This document shows positions 1 through 8,328 of a stretch of DNA of 64,000 bases, one piece after another (position 1 is the first letter of the stretch; each line of letters begins with the position of its first letter). The position numbers and the translations under genes were made by a program. Where the stretch lies: contig NZ_SROX01000005.1 in the NCBI RefSeq assembly GCF_013141915.1, positions 62,001 through 126,000 of the forward strand, read 5' to 3'. The stretch comes from Cupriavidus necator. Lineage in GTDB: Bacteria > Pseudomonadota > Gammaproteobacteria > Burkholderiales > Burkholderiaceae. The notes under the pieces were generated by a model. It ran no database searches and had not been told where the DNA came from. It saw nothing but the letters and a program-made list of their open reading frames with translations.

Positions 1-138
1 GTCGGCGCCAAATTTCTTTGGCGCGGGATCCGCGGCGCGGGCGACGGTCACCAGGCCACCGGTGGTCACGGCCAGCGTCATCAGGCCGAGGCTGCCGCGC
101 AGGAACTGGCGGCGCGAGAGTTGAGCGATGTCGGCCAT
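1..138 (-). CDS. Molybdenum hydroxylase large subunit, N-terminus only (partial at window edge)
   Basis: This is the first 46 codons of a gene that runs off the left edge. The protein opens with a twin-arginine signal: SRRQFLRG near residues 8-15, a hydrophobic stretch, then a likely ARA-A cleavage site. Its ATG directly abuts the stop codon of the 2Fe-2S subunit gene with no spacer, so the two are surely cotranscribed. That pairing, small [2Fe-2S] subunit followed by a Tat-exported partner, is typical of IorAB-type isoquinoline/aldehyde oxidoreductases of the xanthine dehydrogenase family. Such enzymes hydroxylate N-heterocycles or aldehydes in the periplasm. The molybdopterin domain is outside the window, so the subunit identity is inferred from the signal and the neighbour. 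The substrate cannot be read. Confidence 0.75.
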   Translation of the reverse strand, partial: MADIAQLSRRQFLRGSLGLMTLAVTTGGLVTVARAADPAPKKFGAD

Positions 139-609
139 TTACTTGCCGCCCTGCGCAAGATGCTTGGCCGCCTGCCGGATCGCGGCATGAATACGCGGAT
201 AGGTGCCGCAGCGGCAGATGTTGCCGCTCATGGCTTCATCGATCTGACGGTCGGTCGGCGCCGGCGCGGTCTTGAGCAGGCTGACCGCGGTCATGATCTG
301 GCCGGCCTGGCAATAGCCGCATTGGGCCACGTTATGCTCGATCCACGCTTGCTGCACCGCCTGGCCCACCCGGTCGCGTTCTACGCCTTCAATGGTCGCG
401 ACGGATCGCCCCGCGACAGCGGCCACCGGCGTCACGCAGGCCCGGATCGCGGTGCCGTCCACATGCACCGTGCAGGCGCCGCACAGCGCCATGCCGCAGC
501 CGAACTTGGTGCCGGTCAGGCCGAGCTCATCGCGCAATGCCCACAGCAGCGGCATCTCGTCGGGAACGTCGACGTCCTTGGCCTGGCCATTGACCTGGAA
601 TCTTGTCAT
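139..609 (-). CDS. (2Fe-2S)-binding subunit of a xanthine dehydrogenase/aldehyde oxidase family enzyme
   Basis: A protein of 156 residues with the two-domain layout of molybdenum hydroxylase small subunits. The N-terminal plant-ferredoxin-type cluster motif is visible as [13 protein letters not shown], and the C-terminal helical cluster motif as CGYCQAGQ plus GNICRCGTY. All eight cluster cysteines expected for the family appear present. The start at 609 is chosen because AAGGAG lies a few bases upstream. An in-frame start 23 codons earlier has no comparable site and adds residues unlike the family. It passes electrons from the molybdopterin partner encoded directly downstream (1-138) to an acceptor, probably a cytochrome. 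No maturation or cytochrome gene is in view. Confidence 0.88.
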   Translation of the reverse strand: MTRFQVNGQAKDVDVPDEMPLLWALRDELGLTGTKFGCGMALCGACTVHVDGTAIRACVTPVAAVAGRSVATIEGVERDRVGQAVQQAWIEHNVAQCGYCQAGQIMTAVSLLKTAPAPTDRQIDEAMSGNICRCGTYPRIHAAIRQAAKHLAQGGK

Positions 610-738
610 GGGGAAACTCCTTGTGAAGACAAAGGGCATGGCGTCATGCCAATGAGCCCAGACTGCAGCTCGCGTCATAAAGCCATCATTGTCGTCAAGA
701 TTGCCGTGCTGGATTGATTAGGATGGCTTATAAGCTCT

Positions 739-1398
739 TTAAGCCTGCGTGAGGACCGCCACGCTCAGGAACAGTGAAACCTGGTCACGCTCGACAGTTG
801 CCGGGGCGATGCGCCATTGCACGCGCCGGCCGGGATTGCGGGAAGGAACGTTGTCCCGGAAGTAGGGGGCCGCGGCAAGGCGCTGTACGGCGGACACGAC
901 CTCCTGTTGCGGAATCGAAAGGTAGGCGGCCAGCACGCCGTTGCGCGAAACATAGGCAAGACGCCGGCGTATCCCGGACCCCTCTGGCACCGCGCTCAGC
1001 AAATGGCTGAGCGAACGCGTTACGGCGACGTCCGCCCCAAGCCGCGCTTCGCTGCGGGCGAAGCCGTCCAGGCCGCGCAGCGCCGCAGCGCTGAAGCCGT
1101 AGACCGCCGCCGCGTCATGCGCGGGCGCCAGCCGCACCGGCTCGTCGCGATGCGCCAGGGTATCGCGCAAGTCTGGATCCAGCCCGCCACGCGCGCTCGG
1201 CTGGATCTGCAGCAGGTGCTCGGCGAAATTCCTGACGCTGAGCAATCGTTCAGCCTCGCATTGCAGCAGCGCGTCCATGCTCTGTGCGCGCACCGCCGGC
1301 ATATGCCGCAGCGATTCGATCTCGCGGCCCTGCGACAGCTGAAACCTGCGCCACAGCCGCAGCAGGAGCAGCGTGACGGACAGCGAGAACGACACCAC
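739..1398 (-). pseudogene. Truncated sensor-like membrane protein (remnant)
   Basis: An open frame of 219 codons from a GTG. It begins with one strong hydrophobic segment (VVSFSLSVTLLLLRLW), followed by a roughly 200-residue soluble domain that reads like the periplasmic sensing part of a membrane-bound kinase or cyclase (an ESLRHMP helix, then YVSRNGVLAAYL and PYFRDNVPSRNPG). Translation stops at 739 before any second transmembrane helix, HAMP or kinase domain. Upstream codons stay open and coding-like past the GTG (SGQAWQRL and so on) without a good start, so the 5' end may also be damaged. It is most likely the stump of a sensor gene. A short stand-alone protein cannot be excluded. Confidence 0.45.
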
Positions 1399-1495
1399 GA
1401 CGAAGCGATGTGGCCGGCTGGCAAGCCGCTGCCAGGCTTGGCCGGATAAGCAGCGCAGCGTGGGGGACCGTCGGGCCGCGATGGCGCGTCCCCCT

Positions 1496-2698
1496 CTACA
1501 GCAACGTCATCAACAACTTGCCCAGCGTCGACTTCAGCGGCAGCTGCGAGGACGCAAGCATCAGCATCGGCAACGCCGCGGGCAAGGCGGTAGCCAGCAG
1601 CACGCGCTTGTCGACCAGCGAACTGCGCATGCCGGCCACGGCGTTGTAGATGGCATGTGTGTCCGCGACCGGCCCCAGCTCCGGCGCATCCAGCAGTGGA
1701 TCGTCCGCCTGTCCGGTTTCGCCGTGGATCCAGCGGCGGTCGACTTTCCGGTTGTGATCGGCCAACAGCGCGCCATAGTCGAGCAAGGCCCATTTGCGCG
1801 TCCTGGCCAGCAGCGGCACGAAGCCGAACATGGGCAGCAGCGTGATCAGCGTCAGCACGAACACCAGTGTGCCCATCTGCAGGTAAAGCGATGGAATGGC
1901 GACGCCGTGGTACGCCACTTCGTGCGCCCAGGCCGCGGCCATCACCGCGGACACCGCGAACGAGAATGGCGCGAAAATGAACTGGACCCGATTCAGGAAC
2001 GACAGGCCGCCGACCCGGTCAGGATGGGTGGGCACCAGGCGCAACGGCAGCCGGGCAATGCGCATCAGCACGATGGTGGTCAGCAGCAGCCGCCACAGCC
2101 ATGCCAGGAGCAGCACATTGAAGAGCGGCCGCGACACCAGCAGGAACCACCATGTCGCAAAGCCCGCGGCACCGCCCAGGTCGCCCCAGCCGATCTCGTC
2201 GCGGTCAGGCGCCACCGAGACCGCGATGGTCCATCCCAGCACCAGCCCGCCGATGATGACCCACGGGTAGGTGCGATCGCGCAGCCGGGTGGCCCCTTCC
2301 ACGATCTCGCGAAAGCGCGGCGCCAGCGCCTCGTCGACCAGGCCGCTGCGCGCGAATTGCCGCAGGCATAGCGGGATCACGCTATGCGCGATGGCTTCGG
2401 CGAAGATCAGCAGCGGAATGCCGATGAGGCAACGGACATGGATGGCGTAATGGCCGAGCAGGGATTCGCCATCCTGTCCGGTGATGCGGCCCTGTACCAC
2501 CGCCCAGGCTACCAGCGGCAGCCATGCCACCATGCTGTAACAGAGCGCGCGCCTGGCCACGCCAAGGCTCTCCGCGGGAATCAGCCCGATGCGCCGTTGC
2601 ATCCGGTACAGCGCGTCGTCCCGCACCAGCGAAAAAGCGTCGACGAGGGGTTCCCGGCCGGAGCCAGGACCTTCTGCATTGCGGTATGCCGTATTCAT
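1496..2698 (-). CDS. Multi-pass inner-membrane protein of unknown function
   Basis: A 400-residue protein with about six to eight hydrophobic segments. Clear ones are CYSMVAWLPLVAWAVV, WVIIGGLVLGWTIAVSV, FLLVSRPLFNVLLLAWLW and the stretch around LVFVLTLITLLPMFGFVPLL. Between them are soluble loops, including one with a THPDRVGGLSFL motif. The tail ends with another hydrophobic region near PAALPMLMLASS. It has no catalytic motif that I recognise. The start is the first ATG of the frame. It lies between the MscS channel gene and the sensor remnant, all on the same strand, but an 84 bp gap separates it from MscS, so cotranscription is uncertain. I do not recognise the family and assign no function. 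Confidence 0.75.
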   Translation of the reverse strand: MNTAYRNAEGPGSGREPLVDAFSLVRDDALYRMQRRIGLIPAESLGVARRALCYSMVAWLPLVAWAVVQGRITGQDGESLLGHYAIHVRCLIGIPLLIFAEAIAHSVIPLCLRQFARSGLVDEALAPRFREIVEGATRLRDRTYPWVIIGGLVLGWTIAVSVAPDRDEIGWGDLGGAAGFATWWFLLVSRPLFNVLLLAWLWRLLLTTIVLMRIARLPLRLVPTHPDRVGGLSFLNRVQFIFAPFSFAVSAVMAAAWAHEVAYHGVAIPSLYLQMGTLVFVLTLITLLPMFGFVPLLARTRKWALLDYGALLADHNRKVDRRWIHGETGQADDPLLDAPELGPVADTHAIYNAVAGMRSSLVDKRVLLATALPAALPMLMLASSQLPLKSTLGKLLMTLL

Positions 2699-2782
2699 GT
2701 CCGCTCCCTGGAGGAGACCAGCGGGGCCACGGGGGCATGCATGGCCTTCACCGATGCATGATCGCGGCGGGGCGCGCGCACG

Positions 2783-4423
2783 TCAGCCGTCGCTGCGCTG
2801 CTGCGCCGGGGGCGCATGCCATTGTTCGGTGGGCACCAACACCGGGTCCTTCGGCTGCAGCACGAAATGCGGCGACATGATCTGGACGTTGTGGCGGTTG
2901 AACTCGTCCTGGATGGCGGCATGCAGTGTGGAGAGGGCGAAGAAACGGCGGCGCGGGTCTTCGATGGCGAAGAACAGTTCGTATTCGACGTAGAAGTCCG
3001 ACAGCCCGCGCTGCAGGACAAAGGGCGCTGTTCCCTGATCCAGGCCGGGCACTTCGCGTGCGGCGTTGAGCAGCATCGCGTGCACCTGGCGCCAGGGCGT
3101 GTCATAGCCGATCGTCACCGCCGACGAGAGCAGCGCCGCGCTGCCGCCGTTGATGTCGCCGGAGCGCGAATAGTTGTGGACGGCGCTGCCGACCACCACG
3201 GCGTTCGGCAGCGTGATCTGTTCCTGCCGCAGGTTGACCAGCCGGACGGACAGCGGACCGAGGCTCTCGACCCATCCCACCGTATCGCCGATGCTGACCA
3301 TGTCGCCCACGCGCAGCGCGCGCGCATACACCAGCACCATGCCGCTCATCAGCTGGTTCACGACATTGGCCGAGCCCAGCGTCAGCATGAAGCCGAGCAG
3401 CACCGAGACTCCCTTGAACACGTCGCTCTGCGAGCCGGGGATGTACGGGTAGGCGAAGGTGAAGCCAAGCGCCCACACCAGCACCGTGGCCAGCCGGCGC
3501 GTCGCCGGCACCGTCTCCGGATGCAGGCCCGGCACGGTGAGGTTGCCGCGCTCGGTGGCGGCGAACACGCTCGACACCACGGCCTGCACGCCGCGCGTGA
3601 TGAACACGATGATGGCGACCACCAGCAAGCCCGGGAGGGCGCCGACCATGGCGGCGCCGACCTCTTCGAGCAGCCGCCACAGGTAGGCGCCCATGCGCTC
3701 GCCCAGCGGGTGCGTCAGCGGAAACTGCAGCAGCGCAAATTCCAGCCAGACAAAGGCGACCAGTGCGAACAGCGCGACCGCCACGATACGGACGATGCGG
3801 TCCGTCAGCTGGTAGAGCGCGGCGGTCCAGTCGAAGCCGTCGGCGGTGCGCGCCTTCAGGTGCCGTTGCAGCGAGGCATCCACCACGCGCCTGAGCAGCC
3901 GCCGGGTCTTCGTCAACGCCCACCCCAGCAATACCACCACGGCCAGCGTGCCGCCCGCGCGCAAGGCGCCACGGACCAGCGTGGGCCAGTGCTGCTGCTG
4001 GCGGCGCGCGGCCACGGCCTGGCCTACGCTGTCGACCGTCTGCCTGATCAGCGCTTCGAGCGGGGCCTTGTCCTCGGGATCCCGGTCGCCTTCCACCACT
4101 GCCATCAGCAACCGCTCGCCGACATAGATGGCCTCGCCGTGCTGGCCGGCGAGTTCGCCGGCGCTGGTCCTGATGGGCTGCCGCAGGTCGGACGGCGTCA
4201 GTGCCTCGAAGCGGTCACGCGCGCGCCGGGCGCGCGCTTCAGGCGTAACGCCCGCAAGCGTTGCGCGTAGCACCAGGATCGGGCGGTTCATCAGGCGGAG
4301 TTCGACCGGCGCGGCCTCCGCTTCGGCGGCGGGCTCCGGCGCGGCCAGGACCGGGCCGATCACCAGCCACGGCAGCATGGCCAGCGCGGCAAGCCGGCGC
4401 ATCAGCAAGAACACCATGGTCAT
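2783..4423 (-). CDS. MscS-family mechanosensitive ion channel
   Basis: A 546-residue protein with a Sec signal (hydrophobic run ending PVLAAPEPAAEAEAA) and a periplasmic region of about 120 residues. Membrane helices begin around residue 150 (TLAVVVLLGWAL, IVAVALFALVAFVWLEF, LLVVAIIVFITRG). The MscS core is clear: a pore-lining, glycine/alanine-rich helix (GFMLTLGSANVVNQLMSGM), then the beta domain with LRVGDMVSIGDTVGWVES and LPNAVVVGSAVHNYSR. The C-terminal part (FFAIEDPRRRF, PHFVLQPKDP) forms the cytoplasmic cage. It is longer than E. coli MscS (about 286 residues) because of the added N-terminal part. The role is release of solutes on hypo-osmotic shock. Three closely spaced ATGs make the exact start uncertain. 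Confidence 0.9.
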   Translation of the reverse strand: MTMVFLLMRRLAALAMLPWLVIGPVLAAPEPAAEAEAAPVELRLMNRPILVLRATLAGVTPEARARRARDRFEALTPSDLRQPIRTSAGELAGQHGEAIYVGERLLMAVVEGDRDPEDKAPLEALIRQTVDSVGQAVAARRQQQHWPTLVRGALRAGGTLAVVVLLGWALTKTRRLLRRVVDASLQRHLKARTADGFDWTAALYQLTDRIVRIVAVALFALVAFVWLEFALLQFPLTHPLGERMGAYLWRLLEEVGAAMVGALPGLLVVAIIVFITRGVQAVVSSVFAATERGNLTVPGLHPETVPATRRLATVLVWALGFTFAYPYIPGSQSDVFKGVSVLLGFMLTLGSANVVNQLMSGMVLVYARALRVGDMVSIGDTVGWVESLGPLSVRLVNLRQEQITLPNAVVVGSAVHNYSRSGDINGGSAALLSSAVTIGYDTPWRQVHAMLLNAAREVPGLDQGTAPFVLQRGLSDFYVEYELFFAIEDPRRRFFALSTLHAAIQDEFNRHNVQIMSPHFVLQPKDPVLVPTEQWHAPPAQQRSDG

Positions 4424-4627
4424 CCGTCGCTCGCGTCATGGGGAAACGGTAATGCCACCCGCGCGCGCTCACCGTCCATGCGGGCGGGACAGGATTGGGT
4501 GCATGGTTGCAGCTTGCGTTTTCCAGCGGAAGTGAAACTTTTCGGCGGCGAGCAAAGAAAAATGGGTGCCTGCTTGCTGCGGCGCGTCCGTCACCTGCGT
4601 GCGGGTCGGCCCGGCGCGGGCCCCCAC

Positions 4628-4646
4628 ATTTTCATTCAGTGAAAAT
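4628..4646. promoter_or_regulatory. Inverted repeat in the leader of the Bug/AtuA operon
   Basis: ATTTTCA and TGAAAAT are perfect 7-bp arms separated by five bases, in the promoter region about 110 bp before the Bug receptor start. A dimeric regulator could bind here. The IclR-type gene at the other end of this cluster is the obvious candidate. The assignment is inference. Confidence 0.4.
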
Positions 4647-4756
4647 TCGCGGCCAAAGTTTGACGGTGTTTCCGCCCGCTGCCTAACATCGCTCGCACAA
4701 GACCTTCATCAGGCGAAACTGTGCCGGCGCTGCCGGCGCAGGGCGAGGAGACAGCG

Positions 4757-5737
4757 ATGCGAATCAGGGACCTGCGCCGGCTGGCGCTTGTGGTTGCCGT
4801 GGGTTGTCTGCCATCGGCGCAGGCGGCGAGCGCCGCCGACTATCCGGCGCGGCCGATCCGGCTGGTGGTGCCGTTCACGCCCGGCGGCACCACCGATATC
4901 CTGGCGCGTGTGGTCGGCGCCCGGCTGGGCGAAGTGCTCGGACAGAGTGTCGTGGTGGAAAACCGTCCCGGCGCGGGCGGCAACGTCGGCGCAGAAGCGG
5001 TGGCGCGCGCCGCGCCGGACGGCTATACGCTGCTGATGGGCACGCTGGGCACGCAGGTTACCAACCAGTACCTCTACGCGCGGATGCCCTATGACGCGGC
5101 GAAGGACTTCGCGCCGGTGACACTGGTGGCCAACTCGCCCAATGTGCTGCTGACCCATGCCGCGCAGCCGGTGCGATCGGTGGCGGACGTGATTGCGCTG
5201 GCGAAGAAGGAGCCGGGGCGCATCAACTACGCGTCCACCAGCACCGGCGGCTCGCCGCACCTGTCGGGCGAACTGTTCGCCAGCATGGCGGGTGTCAGCA
5301 TGCAGCACGTGCCGTACAAGGGCGCGGCGCCCGCGATGACAGACTTGCTGGCCGGACAGGTCGAGCTGATGTTCGACAACCTGCCTTCGGCGCTGGCGCA
5401 GATCCAGGCCGGCAAGGTCAAGGCCCTGGCCGTGACCAGCCCGCAGCGCTCCGCGGTCTTGCCCAACGTGCCGACGGTGCAGGAATCCGGCCTGCCCGGC
5501 TATGTGGTCAATTCCTGGTTCGGCCTGCTGGCACCGGCCGGCACGCCGCCGGACCGCGTCGCGCGGTTGCAGAAGGCGGCGGCCGGGGTGCTGGCCGAAC
5601 CGGCGGTGCGCCAGCGCATCGAACATCTCGGCGCGGTGCCGGGCGGCGACACGCCGGCGGCATTCGCAGCGATCCTCCGCGCGGACCACGACAAGTGGTC
5701 GCGCGTGATCCGCCAGGCTGGCATCCAGGCCCAGTAA
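4757..5737 (+). CDS. Bug/TctC-family periplasmic tricarboxylate-type binding protein
   Basis: A 326-residue periplasmic solute receptor. It starts at the ATG preceded by AGGAG, which gives a clean signal peptide ending AQAASAAD. Family marks are YPARPIRLVVPFTPGG after the signal, VVENRPGAGGNVG, APDGYTLLMG and HVPYKGAAPAMTD, with LAVTSPQRS and LPNVPTVQESG further on. Bug receptors bind small carboxylates or similar polar metabolites, often without a dedicated permease nearby, as here. It is 25 bp from the DUF1446 gene, so the three genes to 7477 probably form one operon. The ligand may therefore be the substrate of the AtuA-like enzymes. Confidence 0.9.
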   Translation: MRIRDLRRLALVVAVGCLPSAQAASAADYPARPIRLVVPFTPGGTTDILARVVGARLGEVLGQSVVVENRPGAGGNVGAEAVARAAPDGYTLLMGTLGTQVTNQYLYARMPYDAAKDFAPVTLVANSPNVLLTHAAQPVRSVADVIALAKKEPGRINYASTSTGGSPHLSGELFASMAGVSMQHVPYKGAAPAMTDLLAGQVELMFDNLPSALAQIQAGKVKALAVTSPQRSAVLPNVPTVQESGLPGYVVNSWFGLLAPAGTPPDRVARLQKAAAGVLAEPAVRQRIEHLGAVPGGDTPAAFAAILRADHDKWSRVIRQAGIQAQ

Positions 5738-5762
5738 GGCGCCATTCCACACGGACTTTCCC

Positions 5763-7118
5763 ATGACCAAGACAACGCTGCGCGTCGGCTCCGGCTCAGG
5801 CTGGTGGGGCGACCGCGTCGAGCCGGCCGCGCTCAGTGCGCGCCTGGGCCGGCTCGACTATCTCTGTTTCGAGACCATGGCCGAGGCGACGGTGTCGGCG
5901 GCCCAGGTGCGCAAGCGCCGTGATCCCGCCTTTGCCGGCTATGACACCTATCTCGACGAACGCATGCGCGCGGTGTTGCCGCATTGCCTGGCCAACGGCA
6001 CGCGCATCATCAGTAATCAGGGCTGGATCCATCCGCTCGGCGCGGCGCGCCGCATCGCCGAACTCTGCCAAGAACTGGGGCTGCCGGTGCCGCGCATCGC
6101 CGCCATCACCACCACCGACCTGACCGCGACGATCTGCGACCAGGACCTGGCGCTGATGGAGAGCGGGGCGCCGGTGGCTTCGCTGCGCGGCACGCTGATC
6201 TCGGCCGAGCCCTACGCGGGCGCGCTCCCCATCGTCAGGGCCCTGGAGCAGGGCGCGCAGATCGTGGTGACCGGGCGCGTGGCCGACCCGTCGCTGTTCC
6301 TGGCGCCGATGATCCATGCCTTTGGCTGGGACTATGCGCACGACGTGGACCTGCTGGCGCGCGGCAGCGCCATCGGCCACCTGCTGGAATGCGGCGCGCA
6401 GGCAACCGGCGGATACTTCGGCGACCCGGGCTACAAGGATGTGCCCGAGCCGTGGAACCTCGCGTTTCCCATTGCGGAAGTCGATGCGCAGGGCAACGCC
6501 GTCATCGGCAAGGTTGACGGCAGCGGCGGCCGCATCGACCTGCAGACCATCAAGGAACAGATGTTCTATGAGGTGCACGACCCCGCCCGCTATATCACGC
6601 CGGACGTGGTGGTGGACTTCACCACGGCCGTGCTCGAGCAGGCTGGCCCGGACCAGGTGCGCATCAGCGGCGTGCGCGGCGCGCCACGCACCGGCACGCT
6701 GAAGGTGTCGCTGGGCTGTACCGAGGGCTTTATCGGCGAGGACATGTTCTTCTATGCCGGACCAGGCTGCCTGGCCAAGGCGGAGCTGGCGCGCGTCATC
6801 CTGGAGCAGCGCTTTGCGCTGGCGAAGCTGCAGGCGGACGAATTGCGCATTGACTTTCTCGGCGTCAACGCGATCCATGGCGCGGCGTCGCCGGTGCCGC
6901 CGTGCGAGCCGAACGAGATCGCCGTGCGCGTGGCCGCCCGCACCCGCACGCGCGAAGAGGCCGCCAAGGTCGGCCGCGAGATCGACAGCATGGCGGTGTG
7001 CGGCCTGGCGTCGACCGGCAAGCGCGTGCCGCACCAGGACCGCACCCGCGAGATCATCGGCGTGTGGTCGGCACTGGTGCCGCGCGAGCAGGTCGAGTCC
7101 TGCATTCACTTTATCTGA
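5763..7118 (+). CDS. Acyclic terpene utilisation AtuA-type protein (DUF1446)
   Basis: A 451-residue cytoplasmic protein of the DUF1446/AtuA family. It has a glycine-rich N-terminus (VGSGSGWWGDR), a long conserved core (CFETMAEATVS, RIISNQGWIHPLGAA, VTGRVADPSLFLAP, ECGAQATGGYF) and a C-terminal part with PGCLAKAEL. In Pseudomonas AtuA belongs to the citronellol/geraniol catabolic set. Many relatives in beta-proteobacteria sit next to CoA-transferases or Bug receptors and have no tested activity. Here it follows a Bug receptor by 25 bp and precedes the small partner domain by 8 bp. The exact reaction is unknown to me. Confidence 0.85.
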   Translation: MTKTTLRVGSGSGWWGDRVEPAALSARLGRLDYLCFETMAEATVSAAQVRKRRDPAFAGYDTYLDERMRAVLPHCLANGTRIISNQGWIHPLGAARRIAELCQELGLPVPRIAAITTTDLTATICDQDLALMESGAPVASLRGTLISAEPYAGALPIVRALEQGAQIVVTGRVADPSLFLAPMIHAFGWDYAHDVDLLARGSAIGHLLECGAQATGGYFGDPGYKDVPEPWNLAFPIAEVDAQGNAVIGKVDGSGGRIDLQTIKEQMFYEVHDPARYITPDVVVDFTTAVLEQAGPDQVRISGVRGAPRTGTLKVSLGCTEGFIGEDMFFYAGPGCLAKAELARVILEQRFALAKLQADELRIDFLGVNAIHGAASPVPPCEPNEIAVRVAARTRTREEAAKVGREIDSMAVCGLASTGKRVPHQDRTREIIGVWSALVPREQVESCIHFI

Positions 7119-7126
7119 GGCCAGCC

Positions 7127-7477
7127 ATGATGGTTGCATTGCGGCGCGTTGCGCATACCCGGTCGGGCGACAAGGGCAATATTTCCAACACGGCGGTGAT
7201 TGCCTATGACCCGGCGTTCTACCCTTACCTGAAGGATCAGCTCACCGCGCAGGCCTTCAAGGCCATCTACGGGGACGTGATCACCGGCGAGGTCGAGCGC
7301 CATGCCGTCGATGGCCTGCAGGTGCTGAATTTTGTCGCGCACGGCGCGCTCGGTGGCGGCGTATCGCGCAGCCTGGCGCTCGACAATTACGGCAAGGCAT
7401 TGGCGAGCGTGGTGCTGCGCTTCGAACTGGAAATCCCCGATGCGCTCGCCGGCCTGCTGCGCGGGCCGCCGGCCTGA
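7127..7477 (+). CDS. AtuA C-terminal-domain-like small protein
   Basis: A 116-residue protein whose opening ALRRVAHTRSGDKGNISNTA matches the C-terminal region seen fused to DUF1446 in longer AtuA proteins (the RSGDKGN motif is typical). Here it is a separate gene starting 8 bp after the DUF1446 stop. The two polypeptides therefore probably assemble into the equivalent of one fused enzyme. Two consecutive ATGs (7127 and 7130) are possible starts. It ends convergent with the IclR gene, with only 28 bp between stops. Confidence 0.8.
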   Translation: MMVALRRVAHTRSGDKGNISNTAVIAYDPAFYPYLKDQLTAQAFKAIYGDVITGEVERHAVDGLQVLNFVAHGALGGGVSRSLALDNYGKALASVVLRFELEIPDALAGLLRGPPA

Positions 7478-7505
7478 AGCGGTGGCGCACTGACACGGTG
7501 GCGCG

Positions 7506-8276
7506 CTAGCGCGGCCCCGCGCGCCGGGTCCAGGCGCTGCTGATGCGGCGCGCCTCGTCCTTCAGGCGCCTGGCCAGACGCGCTTCGCGCGTGCGCAGCC
7601 GCTCGCTCAGCGCGGCAATGCTGAGCGCGCCGAGCGGCTGGCCTTCGTAGTCCAGTATCGGCACCGCGATGCCGCCCATCTGCTCGACCACCCAGTCCAG
7701 GAACATCACGTGGCCGCGCCCGCGCGCGGCCTCGGCCTCTTTGGCGATCAGTTCCGGGCTCAGGCGCGGATACGCCGCCAGCTTGCGCGAAGTCTGCTGC
7801 AGTCGCCGGGCCCGCTCGGCCGCGGGCAACCACGCCAGCACCGCCATGCTGCCCGCGCCCACGCCGAGCGGCCGGCGCGTGCCGACCTCGACATAGTTGG
7901 CGCGGATGGCAAAGGTCCCCAGCTCGATCTGCGTGCAGACCGCTTCGCCGCGGCTGGCTTCGGTCAGCACGGCGGTGTCTTCGAACTCCTCGACCAGCCG
8001 CTCCAGGCTGTGCCGGGCCAGCGCGCGCAAGTCGACGCGGCGCTGCGCCACGTCGGCAAGCTGGAACACCTCGGCGCCGATGCCAAAGCGCCGCCGGGCA
8101 TCGCGTGTGGCAAATCCTTCGGCGACCAGCATGTCCAGCAGCCGCGACGTCGTCGCCGGGTCGAGCCCGGTGGCGCGCGCGACATCGGACAGGTGCCGCA
8201 CCTGCGGATCGGAAAGCGCACGCAGGATGGCGAGCGCGCGTTGTACCGGGGACGAGCGTGGGGAGCGGGTCGGCAT
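7506..8276 (-). CDS. IclR-family transcriptional regulator
   Basis: A 256-residue regulator. The N-terminal winged helix-turn-helix spans about residues 10-70 (VQRALAILRALS, then LSDVARATGLDPATTSRLLDML). It is followed by the IclR effector domain (RLVEEFEDTAVLTEASRGEAVC, RRPLGVGAGSMAVLAWLP, IAVPILDYEGQPLGALSIA). The family binds small carboxylates or aromatic metabolites and often controls neighbouring catabolic operons. It is convergent to the Bug/AtuA genes and its promoter faces the GlxA-type gene, so the Bug/AtuA operon is a likely but unproven target. Confidence 0.88.
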   Translation of the reverse strand: MPTRSPRSSPVQRALAILRALSDPQVRHLSDVARATGLDPATTSRLLDMLVAEGFATRDARRRFGIGAEVFQLADVAQRRVDLRALARHSLERLVEEFEDTAVLTEASRGEAVCTQIELGTFAIRANYVEVGTRRPLGVGAGSMAVLAWLPAAERARRLQQTSRKLAAYPRLSPELIAKEAEAARGRGHVMFLDWVVEQMGGIAVPILDYEGQPLGALSIAALSERLRTREARLARRLKDEARRISSAWTRRAGPR

Positions 8277-8328
8277 GGCGGGGCGAGGCTGGCCTGGGGC
8301 CTGGCTATGATCGCATGGGCTGCTGTTT

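Noticed and set aside
739..745. GGCTTA/TAAGCC inverted repeat (725-745) at the end of the sensor remnant
   Set aside because: Short arms, no U-run in either direction and overlap with the stop codon; too weak to call a terminator.
2816..4270. Long open frame (484 codons) opposite the MscS gene
   Set aside because: Histidine/glutamine/arginine-rich text typical of the reverse complement of GC-rich coding DNA; MscS on the other strand has clear motifs.
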